A stretch of 64,000 nt of DNA from the NCBI RefSeq assembly GCF_000247815.1, contig NC_021677.1, forward strand, positions 43,064,864-43,128,863, given 5' to 3'. Source of the DNA: Ficedula albicollis (taxonomy: Eukaryota > Chordata > Aves > Passeriformes > Muscicapidae). Positions 27,297-40,052 of this stretch are shown piece by piece. Below the pieces are notes generated by a model. That model saw only the letters and a list, made by a program, of their open reading frames with translations, was not told the DNA's origin and ran no database searches. The number at the start of each line of letters is the position of its first letter. The stretch's first letter is position 1. Position numbers and translations under genes: made by a program.

Positions 27297-29910
27297 GCAA
27301 CTAAACAAAAAAAAAAAATCCTAAAGGAGATGTAGAATTTTTATGATTGCTTTTATGAGATTTAGCTATTTTGGTAGGCATGGATTAGTGTGTTGGGAAG
27401 AGGTCTAAGATGAATGCCTTGCTAATTGAACTTAAAAAAGACATTGTTTTTGTAGCAAGCTTGACTTAATTTTGTTTCTCTTCTCCCCAAAACAATGGGT
27501 CTACTTCCCTGTCCTGTGAGTGTAAGCTTGCCTTAGGCTTAAATGAATGGCAGAATTTGCAGGAAAGGAAGCTGTGATTTGGGTTAAGAAATGGTAAAAA
27601 CAACTGATCTGCATGACCTCAGCTTACATTAGTCTTCAGTATATTATTAATAAAAAATCAAATATCATTGTTTTGTTAATATTACTGTCTCTTTAGCTTT
27701 AGGTAGAATTTTTTCTTTGTTTTTGTTCTTTATATTTACTTAGCTCCTCTTTATCAACTTTTTCGTGGCTGCTGCGTTGAACATGGTTCAAATTTTCTGT
27801 GTAGGCTTATGTATTCATAGAAGTACAGAACTGAGTTTTTGGTAGTGCTGATATGAATTATGAGAGCTGGGAATGTACTTAAAGGTAAATTCATGTCTGC
27901 AAGTGACTCCAAGTCACCACAGTACATTGTTAAATATGACTTGACAAATGACTGAGTGTTTTAAATTTTATCTTTTCATTCTAGTTTCTCTGAGTAACCA
28001 GTTGTATATGGCAGGCATCTGAGGTGCAACAGAGAAACTGGAGCAATAATGTGTGTCAGCTGGTGCTTAATTAGATATTTCTACCATGGGGAATAGCTGT
28101 TTCCCACAATTAATGTGTTATATGGAAGGTAAAAAGTAATCTAACTTTTCAGGAAGGTAATAAGCAATTGGGCCAGTTGTTCTTAAATGCTTTTGCTTTT
28201 TTTTTACCTGGTACCCCAAATAAGCAGCAAGGCTCCTAAATGTTCATCTTTATAGTTGGAGACACTAAACCAAATGCAAATTGCTGTTTTCCTCACAGTG
28301 ATATAGATGATGCTCTTTGCAAATACCCCTTAGGATAAGGTGATATGAATCCTTGTGGGACTGTATCTGGTGTGCTGCTGTAGTGCCTCTCACGAGCTGC
28401 AGAAAGTCAGCAGTTCCAGGATGCTGCTGGAGGGCACAGCTGTGGTCAGCAGGTACCTCACATGGACTGGCAGCATTTCTCAGCAGCAGCTATGCAGTAA
28501 AAATGATTGAGCACATGAGATTCACCTGTCATATTCCCTGCAGTATGACAGTGTCTGCTCCTGACTGGCTGGACTTATATGACTTAGTTTTTAACTATGC
28601 TTTTTTTTCATTGGTGTCTCTTTACATTGAAAAAGATTGCAGCATCTCTTTCAGAAAGTCAGATAAATATGAAGCTCCATTAGGATGTTTATATGTGGGA
28701 TTTAAAAGGTAATACTGCAAATTGTGCAGAGCAGTTGCTGACTTGGACCACTTTTTATTCAAAACATACTGAGAACAACAATCTACTGATTTTCTGCTTT
28801 TGGTAATATTACTTCAGTAAGGTGTGGGCTTAATCCTTTTTCTACAATATTATAATGTTGCATGTAAAAAATGCACTTCTCTTATGCCTGTCTGTCGAAG
28901 AGTTTTTGTAAAAATAGAACTTGAAGCAAAAACTAGAATTAATTGGAAAGTGGCTTTAGCTGAAGTAAATGAAAAAGCAGAATGATGGCACTTGTTCACT
29001 GTCATTCCTAGCACCATCAAACTGAGCTGCCCCTTTCTACTAAAGGTTCCATCTCACCTGTACAATTTTCCAGTAGCTAGAGAATTTGGACAGAGGCTTT
29101 GTGTGAATCCTGTTCCTCTCTGTGCTGTGCAAGTAATAGGAGCTTTCCACCAAAGCACACTTCAATGGATGATTCTATTATCCATCAACATAGAACGATG
29201 TAATTGCCAGAATTTACATTTTGGCTAATTATTTCTGCTTTTACTTAAATTAGTTTCTAAGCTTTTGTTTTATTCTGGCAACAGGCCCAAGTCTTTGGTA
29301 ACTGAACAGAAGTCTTCATGTACTCTTAATTAACAGTTCTTCCTCTTTTCAAATTTTGCTTCTCTTTTTTCCTGTTTATCTTTCCATTCTTAGGTGTTTG
29401 GGGTTTTTTTAAACTAATTCTATTACATCCTTTTGGCATTGATTTCTTATATTTTCTTCCTTATTTTTTTTCTGTTCACCGGGTTTCTAGTCCTAACACG
29501 TGTCTTTTACCAGTACAAGAAGGTTTATCAAATTATTACTAATTGTGTGTTTACATGACTGACATATTGTGCCATGTCCATCTGCAATCAGATCCAGAGT
29601 CTGATCAAAATGTTTTAACTCGTGGCACTGAGTTCACACAAGGTCTCACGCCACAGACAAATGGCACATGCCTTCTAACCAATCTGGATAAACAAATACT
29701 CTGAGGAGAATCTGAGTTATCTTTTTTGTAGGATTTAATTTCTTTGACCTTCCAGAACCCCAGGCAATTGGATGTATAACTATTCTCCACTCTACTAAAG
29801 ATAAATCTCTTTTCAAATATATATGTATGTACACACATGCACACTTATTTATCTATAGCTAAATAAGGTCATAAAAAACCAAAAAAATCTAGGATGTTTT
29901 AACTATTTCA

Positions 29911-29954
29911 TTGACTTTACAGATTGTTTTTAAGCTGTTTTTTAAACTTTAAAG
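29911..29954 (+). promoter_or_regulatory. NRXN3: SS4 3' splice site with an upstream decoy AG
   Basis: Two candidate acceptors lie close together. The true one ends at 29954 (CTTTAAAG) and gives the known SS4 frame. Another, ACTTTACAG, ends at 29922 with a branch-point-like TTTTAAC about 20 bases before it. Use of the upstream AG would add 32 bases, shift the frame and place a TAA stop after three codons, so it cannot give functional protein. Two TAAA motifs (29943 and 29950) overlap the polypyrimidine tract. The motifs are visible; a role in keeping the exon weak is inference. Confidence 0.45.
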
Positions 29955-30044
29955 GCAACACTGATAGTGAACGGTTCCAAATGGTAAAACAGAAAATCCC
30001 CTTCAAATATAACCGGCCTGTAGAGGAGTGGCTGCAGGAAAAAG
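29955..30044 (+). CDS. NRXN3: NRXN3 alternative exon of splice site 4 (SS4), 30 residues
   Basis: This 90-base cassette exon inserts 30 residues into a loop of the LNS6 domain. The insert reads [14 protein letters not shown] followed by [16 protein letters not shown], the hallmark SS4 peptide of neurexins. The first Gly codon is split: G from the exon ending at 7218, GC from 29955-29956. The exon starts and ends in phase 1, so inclusion or skipping keeps the frame. In known neurexins, SS4 inclusion favours cerebellin binding and weakens LRRTM and some neuroligin binding. The acceptor is weak (ACTTTAAAG, with purines interrupting the tract), as expected for a regulated exon; the donor is AAAG/GTAACA. 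Read-through of the donor would hit a stop after about four codons. A UAAA cluster lies directly downstream. Confidence 0.97.
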
Positions 30045-30055
30045 GTAACAGTCAT

Positions 30056-30127
30056 TAAAACTTTCATTTTAAACCCATTTGATTCTAAACTCTCATTTTT
30101 AAAGCCTGCAAATAAATGTTTCTTAAA
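30056..30127 (+). promoter_or_regulatory. NRXN3: UAAA/UUAA cluster downstream of SS4, candidate STAR-protein (Sam68/SLM1/SLM2) response element
   Basis: Six TAAA tetramers start at 30056, 30070, 30086, 30100, 30113 and 30124, beginning 12 bases after the SS4 exon; four are preceded by T (TTAAA). In mammals, the STAR-family proteins Sam68, SLM1 and SLM2 bind paired UAAA/UUAA-type motifs in the intron just downstream of neurexin SS4 and promote skipping. The position and spacing (11-16 bases) match that arrangement. Intronic DNA here is AT-rich, so some TAAA is expected by chance, but the even spacing directly beside the exon is suggestive. Confidence 0.6.
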
Positions 30128-33100
30128 TGATAATCGCCTGTGCTGCATAAATGACTGTTTTAATTTTCATTATAATTTGTGTCAGCTTCCACCTGCCATA
30201 TGTTGATAAATCATGCTATAATACATTGCTATTAAAATGCAGTTAAAGGGACGAAATTCTAAGCTTGCTATAATAGTAATGACAAACAAGCAAGAATCCA
30301 GGAGATGATTTCTAAAAAAAAAAAAAAAAAACCCAAATGAAGAAGAGTGAAGAGAAACAACATGTATTATGGCAATTTAACCACTGCATGATTTTCCTAT
30401 TTTAATTTGGGCTTGAGCTACATTTATATCTTTTTATTGAAGTTTTCTTAATAGATTTTCAAATCTACTTGTTAAACCACTTCCTCTAAGTTGTTTTGTT
30501 TTTTTCTCATGAGTCTGATTAGCCACCATGGCTATGTATTTCCTAATTGTATTGAGATAACTAAATTATTTTAAAAAATGTTGTAAACAAAACATTTTTT
30601 AACATTTTCATTTAAATTACAGTGAGGGAGACAGAGAAAATGATTGTTCTGTTGCTTTTATGCTATGTCTGGAGTACTGTTTGAACACTCAAATAGTATT
30701 TATCTAAAATATGGATCAAATTCTTAGTCTAAGGCAGTGCTACTTAATTTTGTGGATTTGCCTGGAGTAATTGGCTTCAGTTCAACAAAAAAACTTGTTA
30801 ACATGAATAAGTCCAGATGGCTTCAGTGAAAGTTCTGCATACAGTCCATGACCTTTTGAAATGGGACTTGTGTCAGAACAGTAATTTTTTTTTGTCAGAA
30901 ATTTGGAGAGGGAAAAAAAGTCTTGGATGTAGAACCCATTTTAAAGCCTGTTGAATGTAACAGAATAATTTGCTGATTTCAGTAGGGCTTGAACTAGGCT
31001 TTTGGTAATACAGTGGAGTTTAAGTCAGGAAGATCTCCCTCTATTACTAAATGTGGTATTAAAAAAACCAAAAAACACTGTAACTAACTCCTTGCTGTGA
31101 AATCTAGACAAAGCAGAACACAATCTTCTCTTGTTTCCATTTATGAAAGTACTGCTAATAAAAGGGGGTGACCTTTGAACTCAGATCTTGCATTTTCTGT
31201 GCTGATTTAGACTATGGTTATTAACGCATTTTCCAGGAAGGAAAAGGAAAACCAATCTCTTGTAGGACTGGAAAAATATAATTTATGTCCTGTTTCGAAT
31301 TTCTAACCTCAGCTGAATTAACAAATTGATTTATCCAGTATGAATTAAGGTCAGGAAGGATGTGGCTTAATCCAGTCAAAATATTTTCATGTGAGGCGCC
31401 TGATCCTGCAAAGTGCTGTGTGCACTCAGTTCCTATTAACTTCAATGAGAGCTGGCAGTGTTGCTCACTTTTCAGATTTGGTCTACAAAGGTGTAATGTT
31501 TAAAATTAAAACTAAAGTATTAATGAAATTAAGGAAAAAAAAATTGTGTAAGCAAAATAGAATTTATTTTTTTTTACAACCAGTATGTCATAAAAACAGT
31601 TAATTCAGCTAAATTGTACATAAATTTTATGATAACAATAAACAGAAAATGCTACTGAGTCTCAGTGGGTTGCCCTATTAATTTACAAGATCAAACTAAA
31701 ATAGATAAATAAAGTTTAACACTAAAAAGAGAATAATTTTGGTAAGTCTGAATTGCTAAAGTCCCTTTAACACTAAAGACAATGATTGCCTCAACTTTGT
31801 TAAAACAGATGCATGTCTAATTCCTTGACGCAATTCATGTGCTTGAGAAACTCATCTTTTTTACTTTTGGTTTGGTTGTGGGTTTGTTGGTTTTTTGTTT
31901 GTTTTTTTTTTTCCTTTTTGGTTTTCCACAAAATCTTTTACTTTATGTCTGAGCTTCTACGAGTTTGAGCTTAAAAGCATGCCAAAACACTTTCATTTGT
32001 AATCCATCCAGAAGTCTTGAACTGAAGTCTACCTTTTGTGGATATTGATGCTTTGTTAAAAGACAATCACACATGCACTAGAGTCTAAAAGAGACAATAT
32101 TTGAGTATTCAGGCACTCTCAAAGCACTGGATGAAGTTAGGCTAGAAGGATAGAGCTATGTATTTACTAAAGTGAAAGGAAATTCAGTCTTTCCACTGTG
32201 TGTCAGGATATGACACTGTGCAGTGTAACAACTGAGACAATATAACTTGTTTCCTTCATTCCGAGGTAGACAGACATTTTCAGCAACTTAGGTACCACTC
32301 AAATTTTAAAAAATGTAAGAATGAGCAATTTATATGACTGCTCACCAGCCTGCTCACCCATCTGGTCATCCATCTAACAATTAATGTAACGTGGAAGCCT
32401 TCTGTCAGAAGACTATATAAAGATGGTGAGTGAAAGGGTAGATTCCTATCAAAATGGAGCAAGAAAAACTGATGGATAAAGGAATAGATTCACGAAACAG
32501 TTGGCATACAGAGTAGCTGTCTTGCCCACGTGAGTTCTTGGCTCGGGTGAGGTAAGATGAAACACTTTTTGATTGACATTTTTGAATGCTATAGATTTGG
32601 TCTTCCTTTGGAACTGCTATGTTATTCATAATAATGGAATGGTTCATTCTTGGAAAACAAATGTAGCACATTATCTTTCTGAAGTGGCATCACTATTGGC
32701 TTTGAAGGGCTTTTGAATCCTATAAATTAGTTTAAAATAATATTAAGAGCACAGGTTTACAGTCTTGAACTGCAAGAGTAATAAGCAAAATACGAAACGC
32801 TATTAACTTCACTGAGATTATATATGTGAATATAAAAAGAAGTGTTAGTCTTAAATTGTTCAACTTCAGTAGTCATAAATCCAGCAGATTTCCTTAGCAG
32901 AATACTTGGTGTCTGCTAAGGCACAGATGTTACCTGTTCTGCAATTGAATGAGCTAATAAAGACCCAGAAGCATCTCATCAAAAGGATTGATCCCAGAAG
33001 TACTTAATTATTCAAATCTCTCTTACCTGTAAAGTCTCCTTGATGTAAGTGACTGTACTTTTGAAGCAGGAACTGTTACTGCGAATTAGGATTTGCAAAA

Positions 33101-33718
33101 TCAGGCCCAAAACCTTTTCTAGTGCTACAGAAAAGTTACGCTTCAGATTTCTCTGTGGTATTTTTAATTAGAATTCAGTTTTTCAAATGAAGAAGTCAGC
33201 GAGAGAGCAAACAAGAGCCTCAACTCTTCAGAATACTTACAAAACACCTCATAATTTTTCTTTAGTATGACACTAATATAGCAGTAGGAAGTGTTCTCTG
33301 TGGAAAAAAAAAAGGACTGCAGAATTGAATTGCACACTAATTTATTTATTTACTAATGTAAATAGTTCCTCAGTAAAATTCAGTGGCCAAATAAATTTTA
33401 CTTAAGGGAAGTAAAGGCTTCAGCTAAATTCCAATGAAAGAATGATCAGAAGACACATATGGTGGCAGAATGCAGTGTATATTCTCTCCAAAGATTCTTT
33501 TCATTCCATATTCATTTCCCTGGTGTCTTTACCATGCGCGTGTACACCATCTGAGAGCAAAGAATGAGGAATTTCAGGTGGTAGGTGACTGCAACAAGTG
33601 ATTGTTCTTTTAGCAAACACATTTTTAGTGTGGTTTCCAGCATTAACCATATAGTGCAGTGCATGAATCCTGGTCTGGAAAACCATTTGACAGTGAAGAC
33701 TCCACAATACAAATCAAA

Positions 33719-34570
<852 letters not shown>

Positions 34571-35817
34571 GAAATAGGGTCACCTTCTTGATATACACTT
34601 TCTTTCAACATTAGAAGATGCAGATGAAGGCCCAGAGTTGGAGACATGGTCTCATTTTCCCAGGCTTAATATACTAACTCTTCATTCTTGCAAATAATGC
34701 AAGAGATATGTCAGACCTGTAAAGCTATGCTATGAGCTTGGGTTAGAATAGTTGACATCCTGAACTGAGTCATAATCCTCCAGTACAAGTGAGAGAACCC
34801 CTCTCCTATCCTTTGGGTAGTTCTCCTACCTGGAGCAGCAAAATTTTTTTTCTTTCTCACCACCTTCCACCTTCTTCCCTTTGGCAAAAGATGAAAAAAG
34901 ATGCTAAATTAATTCAAGGGAAGAAAGGAATGGAAAATAAAATTGAAAACTGAACTGACAGTTATCTTCCACCTGTTTTCAGGGATCACATCTCAAGATT
35001 AGTGAAATAAGTCCCTTTACACATAAGTCCCTTCTTTACTATTCTTACCTCTACTCTTTGGCAATCTTACCATGAGTGAGGTGGGAAGAAGGGAGCAGTA
35101 GGAAGTGACATGTCTGAGTTTTAGGGGCAGGGACAATACAGACAGAGCTATAGTACTAGAGGGAGGGAACAGATTCAGAGAAGGGAAAATGATGTAGTAA
35201 ACTTCTTACAGCATATTCCTTAAAAAATACAAAGCACAACAGGACAGAAAAGAAAAGCAAGCTCTGAGGACATGATATGGGACAGGAGTTTGACCTTCTA
35301 CAGTGTACAGTGCCATTTCCTCTAATTCAGACAGGAGCTGGGCTGAGAGGGATTAATATCTTCACAAATACTGTTACTGGGCCCTGTTTTTGTCATAGAT
35401 GAGAGTAAAGGCTCTATTTACATTCTGAGGATGTGTGGCTTCAGTGCATGCTTATTGATGTTTCAATATACATATGTTGCCTCTGGCAAGTTTAAAACCT
35501 CCCAAGATGCAGAATATGGCATCAGGTGTTTCAACACTTTCCAGGGGAAGGATACCCCCCATTTTTATTTCTCATCTCTTCATCACTGCAGTTACTCCAC
35601 CCTGATCAAATCCTAATTTTCCATTTACAATTCTGAGAGTGAGGAGCACAAGGGATGTGCAGCCCACTTCCACATGTCTGTGTGTTACACCTCTCCATTT
35701 ACTGTTGCTTAGTTAGCTAGGGCCCTCTCTGGGGACAGGAACTTCTTTCAGATACATTTCTTCTCTTGTCCCCATTCTCTTCCCCATGGTCCATCCTGTC
35801 ACCATAAGATGATGCTA

Positions 35818-35880
35818 CACCGCATCACCACTTGACTTCGAGACCTGCCACGACGACCAAAATTGGTGAGCTCCGCCATG
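35818..35880. other. CpG-dense patch of unknown origin
   Basis: Within about 60 bases there are around six CpG dinucleotides (ACCGCAT, TTCGAG, CACGACGACC, TCCGCC) in an otherwise CpG-poor intron. It ends AAAATTGGTGAG, which loosely recalls the end of a retroviral-type LTR and primer-binding site, but no LTR borders, polyadenylation signal or coding remnant could be shown. Origin left open. Confidence 0.3.
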
Positions 35881-37157
35881 TATTTTGATCTACTCTAACC
35901 ACTGGCTGTGAAGGAATGAGCAGTGGATCACAGGCTGTGCTTTCCTACATGGTGGCACTCTGCACCTCTCATCAGGCTGGACTAGACAGGAAGTGACGAG
36001 TGAGAACTGGGGAGTGGGAATGGGATTGGAAAGCATATTTCAAACTTCATAAAAATGGGAAAGCACAAGATATTTAAATGATTATTGTCTTGATGCTGCA
36101 TTGATAACCCTTCTGAGCAATGTCCTGTCTGGCTGTCTGCTAATTCAGCAGATTTCAGGTGGCATGCCCCTAATCCTTTGAGGAATAGTGAAATTATAGG
36201 CACTGCCTTTGCACTTCACGAAGCAATTTATTTCTTAACATGGTCAACCTAGTGCAGCCTGGGACATAAACGGTATTTATAGAGCAGTCCAGGCTGAATG
36301 TGATGTAAGTGTCCTGCAAAACTACATGGCAATTGTTACTAGATTTATTTTTAATAATTATATTTTTTATTACATATGATATTGGACCTCTTCTAACACT
36401 CAAGATGTGACCTTGACTAAACCACATAACCTGCCTACATTTGAATTTCACTTTCTCTAAGAGTGGAGTAAGGCATTCTGGGGCTTAACCATCTGAAGCA
36501 CTGTTATCCTCACTATTTCAAAAATTTTGCTCTTTTAGAGACATCAGAAATGTTTGTGTTTGTTCTTTCTTGGGTTTAGATTTGCAAGCCTTCACAACAC
36601 AAAGTTTACAGGTGAAAGATTATGACTGATCCTGTCATAACACTCCTACTCAATTCTTATATCACTTCATTTTTACTTGGTGTTTTACTGGTTTTGAGCC
36701 AACCCTTGAAACCTTTGCATTATTAAAAGTGGCTTTATGAGTCAATCCAATGCTTTAACCAGTCCAAAAGGAGGTTTATTTATGGGATAAAGCTTGACAG
36801 GTACTGCAGTGTGAATTGATCGTAGAAAAATAGCCACATGTTGAAGTCCTATTTGTAGTTTAAAATTCATCCAATCCTAAAAGAATGGGTTCAAATTTCT
36901 GAAGTTCCTCTAGAGCTTTGATGTGTGAGTGGATGCTGAGGTACAAGGTTCAGTTTTAGGTATTCATACTTTCAGGCTAATCATCCTTCTTAATGACTTT
37001 TAGGCACCACATTTCCATACTGTTTCTCTACAGCCATCACAAACACTCCCAGGAATGAATCTACTTCTCCTTTGTCCATCACTTCGGGCCAGGGCTCAAT
37101 GTAGTATGCAAACTGGAGGAAATGTCTGTCAATAATGTTATTCACCCCCTTCACTAG

Positions 37158-37465
37158 GACGACAGTTAACGATCTTCAACACCCAGGCGCAAATAGCCAT
37201 AGGAGGGAAGGACAGAGGGCGTCTCTTCCAAGGCCAGCTCTCCGGTCTCTATTACAATGGCCTGAAAGTGCTGAACATGGCGGCAGAGAACAACCCCAAC
37301 ATTAAAATCAATGGAAGTGTCCGACTCGTTGGGGAAGTCCCTTCCATCTTGGGAACGACACCCACAACGTCGGTGCCGCCGGAAATGTCGACTACGGTCA
37401 TGGAGACCACCACCACGATGGCGACCACCACCACCCGAAAAAATCGCTCACCGCCCAGCATCCAG
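37158..37465 (+). CDS. NRXN3: NRXN3 exon after SS4: end of the LNS6 domain and start of the Thr-rich extracellular stalk
   Basis: The exon is 308 bases long. It enters in phase 1 (GA completes a Gly codon) and leaves in phase 0 after a CAG codon. It begins [18 protein letters not shown]; the IFN stretch contains the Ile and Asn known to help bind Ca2+ in the neurexin LNS domain. Next come [20 protein letters not shown], the conserved end of the LNS fold, and [20 protein letters not shown], typical of neurexin-3. The last 40 or so residues are Thr/Ser/Pro-rich ([16 protein letters not shown]), the start of the O-glycosylated stalk leading to splice site 5 and the membrane. The exon is clearly richer in GC and CpG than the intron around it. 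The donor CAG/GTGAGT is a perfect consensus. There is no stop or frameshift. The next exon (acidic DDEDF-type segment) is not in the window. Confidence 0.97.
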
Positions 37466-38280
37466 GTGAGTCTATTGGTCTTCTCCATGTCCTTCACTTC
37501 TGAATTCGTCTTGCTTGCTCATTTCTAAGTTCGTAGGAGCTATGTTCTCTGAATAATGCTCCATGTAACTCTTTATTTTAAAAATGTTGTCCTCCTGTGT
37601 TGGACACAGGACAAACAGCTGGCTGAATTGTTGTGGCACATACATGTAAGAATAGGAATGGGTTTTGCTTTTGATCTAGCGCAACCTGATTTGTGTGAGA
37701 TTGTCAAAATGTGAATAAGAGCAAGGTTTTAAAAGTTCCATATGTGGGAAAATGTATTCCAATGAGAGTTACACAGCTTAATGGTGGGTGGGTATATGGT
37801 TATTTATTATTATGACAGGATGAACTGCTGCAATAGTGAAGTTCATAATGAGGAGAAAAGCAATGAAGCATTACTTCCAGTTGGAGTCATTTTTTATTTC
37901 CCTTTTATAGCCTTCCTGCAGAGAATTTTGAAGGAATGCTATCAAGATCAGTTTCTTGCAAAATGTAGAGGTTCCAACATAGAGCAGTTCCAATCTATTT
38001 GGTAAACCTCATTCCTAAATAAAAAATGGATTTCAGGTTATCTGATTTAATTGCACTAAAGTAGTTATTTCAACCCCTAAAATGCAGTGGTTTTGGAATC
38101 AGTTTTGTGGCAGCCAAAATATGGTACTGATTAGAAATAAACACCTTCAATTGGCTCTCCTTGTCTGTGCAAAGAATCATGTGAATAACCAATCTGAGCT
38201 GTGGATTATTTATTTCAGCAGTATACTATCATGTTATTGTGTTATCAACTGGAATGAAGCATTTGTTTTGAAATCATTAG

Positions 38281-38731
38281 AGAGACGGAGATACTGGAGA
38301 GACTAGCAAAGGGCCTCTAAAATGAGTAAGGGGCTGGAGCATTTCTTGTATGAGAAAAGACTGAGAGCTGCGACTGTCAGTCCTGAAAAGAGAAGGCTCA
38401 GGGGGGATCTTAACTGTGTCTACAAATACCTGAAGGAAGAGTGTAAAGATGACAGTGGCGCCCAGTGGCAGGACCAAAGACAGTGGGCACAAACTGAAAC
38501 ACAGGACCTTCCCTCTAATCATCAGGAAACATTTGTAGCATGAGGGTGACCGTGCATGGGTGTAGGTTGCCCAAAAAGGCTGTGGAGTGCCCATGCTGTT
38601 AAATATTCAAAAGCCATCTGCACATAGTCCTGGAAAGCTGAATCTGCATGATCCTACTTGACCAGAGGTTTGGACTAGATGACCTCTAGAGGTCCCTTCC
38701 AACCACAAATATTCTGTAATTCTGTGAGGTA
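38281..38731 (+). mobile_element. CR1 LINE 3' end with internal deletion
   Basis: The stretch 'gggctggagcatttcttgtatgag ... ctgagagctg' and 'ctcaggggggatcttaactgtgtctacaaatacctgaagg' follows the CR1 3' region. 'cacaaactgaaacacaggaccttccctctaat' comes next, then 'ggtttggactagatgacctctagaggtcccttccaacc' and finally an ATTCTGTAATTCTGTGA terminus, the diagnostic CR1 3' direct repeat. Compared with the usual order, a short piece near 38445 appears rearranged or missing. Same strand as NRXN3; non-coding. Confidence 0.9.
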
Positions 38732-40020
38732 CCTCTGGCTATAGTAAAATTTACAACTATTAGAGTAATTAATTCCAAGATGAGGTTTAACAGTATCTGC
38801 TTTGGTACTCTGTAAATCCAGATGGCAACAGGACTGGGATTAATTGAATTATTAGCCTCAAACACCCAGCAGGTGATTTTATAAAGTCTCAGCCAAATGA
38901 GGGGAAATTACCCCAGGTTTGGTCACTGTTTGTCATAAACTTTGTGAGAATTACAGTTTCTTCTCCTCAGTGACTAGTTCTAATTTTAGAGAAAATATTT
39001 GTACAGTTACATCTCCAGAACTGTAAAGTCTGTGGTTCTTATCCTGCCCTATATAAATTTTAAAGGCAGCAAAACTGTGTTTAGCTATACCAGTGGACAG
39101 AAAGTAGCACTGGACCTTTATGAGCTGGGTCAGGCTGGAAATGATGCTGGCTTGCCTGAAAAGGAACTCTTTCTGAAAGCTTCCTGCCTAGCCTACGTGG
39201 CAGTTCACTCAGCCTACAGAGACCACTGTGTGCTGAAAGAGCATCAAGAAGATTTAATAAAGTGTCAAAGTGCTTCTAAAAACATGGTTAGAGCAGCGAT
39301 TTCCTGGATACACATGCACCACAACAAATGGCCTCATCTCAGCTGATATTAAAGCAATAACTCTTTGACACTTCATGCTACCCGCTGAAAGAAAAATAAA
39401 GGTCAATATGTTCCTCCATTACAACTTTCTGCATTTCAATATTGGGCCATTTTATTGCTGTCGCAGCACAGATAGCTTGGCTTTCTTCCTTATTTTAGGT
39501 GGAATTTGATTCTGTCTGCTTAAGTTGCAGTATCTATGTGTATATATGTGTGGTGAAAGTGAGAAGAAATTGTCTTTTCCTGTTTGGGCAGTATCTCCAG
39601 CCATGTTTTTTCAGGTGCCTAATGGTTATTTTATCTTGCTTGTGTTCAACAACACCATCGTCAAGCCTGCTTACAATTTTAGATCTAAGTGGTGGAAAAA
39701 TCTAATAGAACAAGTTTACTCTTTGGGAAACATAAAATATAGTTACCTAAGGCTATGGAAGGTACAAATATAGTTAGTTATTACCTTGTTTCAGCTTTCG
39801 CTTCTCTTTTCTGCTCAGGAATAAGCAGAATTATATTTTTCTTCACTTTCAAGGCTGTTTAAAGTTTTGTGTCTCCTGATTCTCAGCAGCATGATTCAAG
39901 CACTTTTTGCTCACTTCTTAGATTTGATCCTAGGAATTTTTCTGCTTCCTGATACTATACAAAAGGTGACAACAGGTCATTTTTCCAATCCCATTGAAAC
40001 TCTTGTCATCATGATCATGC

Positions 40021-40052
40021 CAAAAAGTTGTCAAAAAGTTGTCAAAAAGTTA
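40021..40052. repeat. 11-base unit in three tandem copies
   Basis: CAAAAAGTTGT repeats at 40021, 40032 and 40043; the last copy is altered at its end. Confidence 0.9.

Noticed and set aside
38999..39346. 115-codon open frame on +
   Set aside because: Composition looks less random than most, but there is no family resemblance and no supporting signal. It lies between a CR1 tail and plain intron.
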